Below, in pieces: positions 62,063-64,000 of a DNA stretch of 64,000 nucleotides (position 1 is the first letter of the stretch; each line of letters opens with the position of its first letter). This stretch comes from Sphingobium fontiphilum. Its GTDB lineage: Bacteria > Pseudomonadota > Alphaproteobacteria > Sphingomonadales > Sphingomonadaceae. The notes under the pieces are model-generated. The model was not told the origin of the DNA, searched no databases, and saw only the letters and a program-made list of their open reading frames with translations. The stretch lies in assembly GCF_014196635.1 (NCBI RefSeq), contig NZ_JACIEB010000003.1:62001-126000 (forward strand), read 5' to 3'. The translations under genes were made by a program, and so were the position numbers.

Positions 62063-63847
62063 TCAACCCTTGGCCTGCGGCTCCACCACGCGGATATGGA
62101 GTTCGCGCAACTGCTTGAACTCGGCCGGGCCGGGCGCGCCCATCAGCAGGTCCTCGGCGCGCTGGTTCATCGGGAACAGCGTGATCTCGCGCAGGTTCTG
62201 CGCGCCGCACAGCAGCATGACGATACGGTCAACGCCCGCAGCCATGCCGCCATGGGGCGGCGCGCCGTACTGGAACGCGCGATAGAGGCCGCCGAAACGC
62301 TCCTCCACGTCCTGTTGGCTCAGGCCCACCAGTTCGAACGCCTTCACCATCGCTTCGGGCGACTGGTTGCGGATGGAGCCCGACGCGATCTCATAACCGT
62401 TGCAGACCATGTCATATTGATAGGCCTTGAGGGTCAGCGGATCCTGCGTGTTCAGCGCCTCCAGCCCGCCCTGCGGCATGGAGAAGGGGTTGTGGGCGAA
62501 ATCGATCTTCTTCTCGTCCTCATCATATTCATAGAAGGGGAAGTCGACGATCCAACACAGTTCGAACCGGTCCTTGTCAATCAGGTCGAGCTGCTCACCC
62601 ACGCGGATGCGGGCCAGGCCGGCGAGCTTGGCGGCTTGCGATTCCTTGCCGGCGGCGAAGAACACGCCGTCATTGGGGCCAAGGCCCAGCGCCGCGATCA
62701 GCTTCGCCGTCCGCTCCTCGCCATGATTCTTGGCGATGGGGCCGCCCGGCACGCCATCCTTGATGTTGATATAGCCAAGGCCCGAATAGCCCTCGCCCCG
62801 CGCCCAGTTGTTCATGTCGTCGAAGAACTTCCGGCTGCCCGCGCCCGCGCCCGGCGCGGGAATGGCGCGGATCACGCTGCCGCTCTCGACCAGCGAGGCG
62901 AAGATGCCAAAGCCCGACCCATGGAAATGCTCCGTCACATCCTCGATGATGATCGGGTTGCGCAGGTCGGGCTTGTCGCTGCCATATTTCAGCATCGCTT
63001 GCGCGTGCGGGATGCGCGGGAAGCTGCCCGCCGGGGTCACCGGCTTGCCGTCGGCGAAGGCTTCGAACACCTGCGCAATCACCGGCTCCATCGTGTTCCA
63101 GACGTCTTCCTGCGTGACGAAGCTCATTTCCAGGTCAAGCTGGTAGAATTCGCCGGGCAGGCGATCGGCGCGCGGGTCTTCGTCGCGGAAACAGGGGGCG
63201 ATCTGGAAATAACGGTCGAAGCCCGCGACCATCAGCAACTGCTTATATTGCTGCGGCGCCTGCGGCAGGGCGTAGAATTTGCCCGCATGAATGCGGCTGG
63301 GCACCAGAAAGTCGCGCGCGCCCTCCGGGCTGCTCGCGGTCAGGATCGGCGTCGAATATTCGGTGAAGCCGATGCCTTCCATTCGGCGGCGCATGTCGGA
63401 AATGATCTTGGTGCGCTTGACGATATTGGCGTGCAGCGTCTCGCGCCGCAGGTCGAGGAAGCGGTAGCGCAGGCGGATGTCTTCAGGATAATCCTGTTCC
63501 CCCGCGACCGGCAGCGGCAGGTCGGCGGCGGCCGACAGCACGACGGCGTCGAGCGCGCGAATCTCGATTGCGCCAGTCGGCAGGTTGGGGTTCACCGCTT
63601 CGGCCGCGCGAGCGACGACCTTGCCCGTCACCGTCACGACGCTTTCGGCGCGCAGGCTCTCGATCACCCTGAACACCGGGCCGTCGACTTCGGTGACGAT
63701 CTGGACCATGCCATAATGATCGCGCAGGTCGATGAAGACCAGATCGCCATGATCGCGCTTGCGATGCACCCAGCCTGACACGCGGACCTCATTACCGACC
63801 TCCGCCTTGGTCAGGGCGCCGCAGGTGTGGGTGCGATAGGCGTGCAT
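62063..63847 (-). CDS. aspS: Aspartate-tRNA ligase (probably non-discriminating)
   Basis: A 594-residue bacterial-type AspRS: OB-fold anticodon domain (1-105), class II core with [10 protein letters not shown] and [12 protein letters not shown] (motif 2 area), the GAD insertion domain (about 285-420), and motif 3 [10 protein letters not shown]. His33 in KRDHGDL occupies the site where discriminating enzymes such as E. coli have Leu, which is typical of non-discriminating AspRS that also charge tRNA-Asn. ATG 63847 is the family start. Confidence 0.96.
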   Translation of the reverse strand: MHAYRTHTCGALTKAEVGNEVRVSGWVHRKRDHGDLVFIDLRDHYGMVQIVTEVDGPVFRVIESLRAESVVTVTGKVVARAAEAVNPNLPTGAIEIRALDAVVLSAAADLPLPVAGEQDYPEDIRLRYRFLDLRRETLHANIVKRTKIISDMRRRMEGIGFTEYSTPILTASSPEGARDFLVPSRIHAGKFYALPQAPQQYKQLLMVAGFDRYFQIAPCFRDEDPRADRLPGEFYQLDLEMSFVTQEDVWNTMEPVIAQVFEAFADGKPVTPAGSFPRIPHAQAMLKYGSDKPDLRNPIIIEDVTEHFHGSGFGIFASLVESGSVIRAIPAPGAGAGSRKFFDDMNNWARGEGYSGLGYINIKDGVPGGPIAKNHGEERTAKLIAALGLGPNDGVFFAAGKESQAAKLAGLARIRVGEQLDLIDKDRFELCWIVDFPFYEYDEDEKKIDFAHNPFSMPQGGLEALNTQDPLTLKAYQYDMVCNGYEIASGSIRNQSPEAMVKAFELVGLSQQDVEERFGGLYRAFQYGAPPHGGMAAGVDRIVMLLCGAQNLREITLFPMNQRAEDLLMGAPGPAEFKQLRELHIRVVEPQAKG

Positions 63848-63903
63848 GGCGTTTGGTTCTTTCAGCTTCGTTTTACGGAAATGACAAAGGCGTGCGGCCC
63901 GGC

Positions 63904-63957
63904 TATGGGCTGACTGTCGAACATCGACGAGCCCGCCAGGAAGCGGGCCAGCCCATA
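63904..63957. ncRNA. Compact three-helix junction-like RNA element before probable rnd
   Basis: TATGGGCTG (63904-63912) pairs with CAGCCCATA (63949-63957). Inside are two further perfect stems, GTCGA/TCGAC (63916-63920/63924-63928) and GCCCGC/GCGGGC (63931-63936/63943-63948), the latter abutting the outer stem. The result is a 54-base three-way junction in the divergent aspS-rnd spacer. It may be a structured 5' leader or a small RNA. I match it to no known riboswitch. Confidence 0.5.
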
Positions 63958-63974
63958 ATAAGATCGAAGACCAT

Positions 63975-64000
63975 ATGCAAATCCATCCGCTGATTACCGA
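63975..64000 (+). CDS. rnd: Probable ribonuclease D, first codons only
   Basis: The last 26 bases open a reading frame MQIHPLIT, which is how sphingomonad RNase D proteins typically begin (from memory), and rnd is commonly divergent from aspS in alphaproteobacteria. Only eight full codons are visible, so the call depends on context. The gene continues beyond the window. Confidence 0.45.

Noticed and set aside
61109..63778. 889-residue frame opposite ppk2 and aspS
   Set aside because: It spans two well-supported genes on the other strand and reads as shadow sequence.

Overview
The window reads as one chromosomal segment of a GC-rich alphaproteobacterium, most likely a member of the Sphingomonadaceae (Sphingobium/Sphingomonas type). 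The reasons are protein-level: the RpoB/RpoC sequences, an ATP12-family chaperone gene, DUF3297, an alphaproteobacterial RlmN with an acidic insert, the HPr-rel-A gene set, and many ATGA/GTGA start-stop overlaps. I see no rRNA genes, phage, insertion sequences or CRISPR arrays. One tRNA gene is present (tRNA-Gln, anticodon CTG).

Layout. 1-7.0 kb: rpoC (5' part only) and rpoB on the minus strand, behind a leader with a good promoter and an intrinsic-terminator-like hairpin. 7.0-15.5 kb, plus strand: GH13 alpha-glucosidase, SDR, a MerR regulator with an operator-like palindrome inside its own promoter, acyl-CoA dehydrogenase, MFS exporter, cysteine synthase and a SleB-type cell-wall hydrolase. 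15.6 kb: tRNA-Gln. 15.8-22.5 kb: a 1667-residue RTX protein with an N-terminal lysozyme-like domain, divergent from a small LprI/DUF1311-like exported protein, then an exported S66 carboxypeptidase, so the stretch has a peptidoglycan theme. 22.5-26.1 kb: GST, YciI, ndk, holC, pepA. 26.3-31.8 kb: the classic lptD-surA-pdxA-rsmA block (outer-membrane assembly, vitamin B6, 16S rRNA methylation). 31.8-37.3 kb: yqiJK flotillin pair, dnaN, an exported small protein, rlmN. 37.5-39.4 kb: a conserved hypothetical and two paralogous outer-membrane barrels. 39.6-44.5 kb: cytochrome b plus a Tat-lipoprotein molybdoenzyme, cyclopropane-fatty-acid synthase, small exported or membrane proteins, a trypsin-like protease and DUF3297. 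44.5-46.6 kb: hisE, hisF, YpfJ-type metallopeptidase. 46.7-51.6 kb: patatin plus 3-hydroxybutyrate dehydrogenase, a MASE1-GGDEF cyclase, an M20 amidohydrolase. 51.6-55.6 kb: an AT-rich patch with an exported DUF4157-like HExxH protein, then the four-gene HPr-rel-A operon. 55.6-57.6 kb: an orphan PhoR-like kinase and a TPR-like protein. 57.7-61.1 kb: a tightly overlapped operon crcB-rluC-HAD-small membrane protein-atp12. 61.2-64 kb: ppk2, aspS, and the first codons of a probable rnd, with a compact three-helix RNA-like structure in front of it.

Most interesting. (1) The operon at 52.85-55.55 kb joins a PqqD/RRE-like protein, an HprK-like kinase and a PF14907-type nucleotidyltransferase, which is the tailoring set of some lasso-peptide clusters, but has no lasso maturases. 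A Tat-exported 137-residue protein at its head is a candidate client. (2) The lysozyme-like RTX protein beside a lysozyme-inhibitor-like gene looks like an effector and protector pair. (3) There are two promoters that imply leaderless mRNAs, a candidate rpoB attenuator, and the structured element before rnd.
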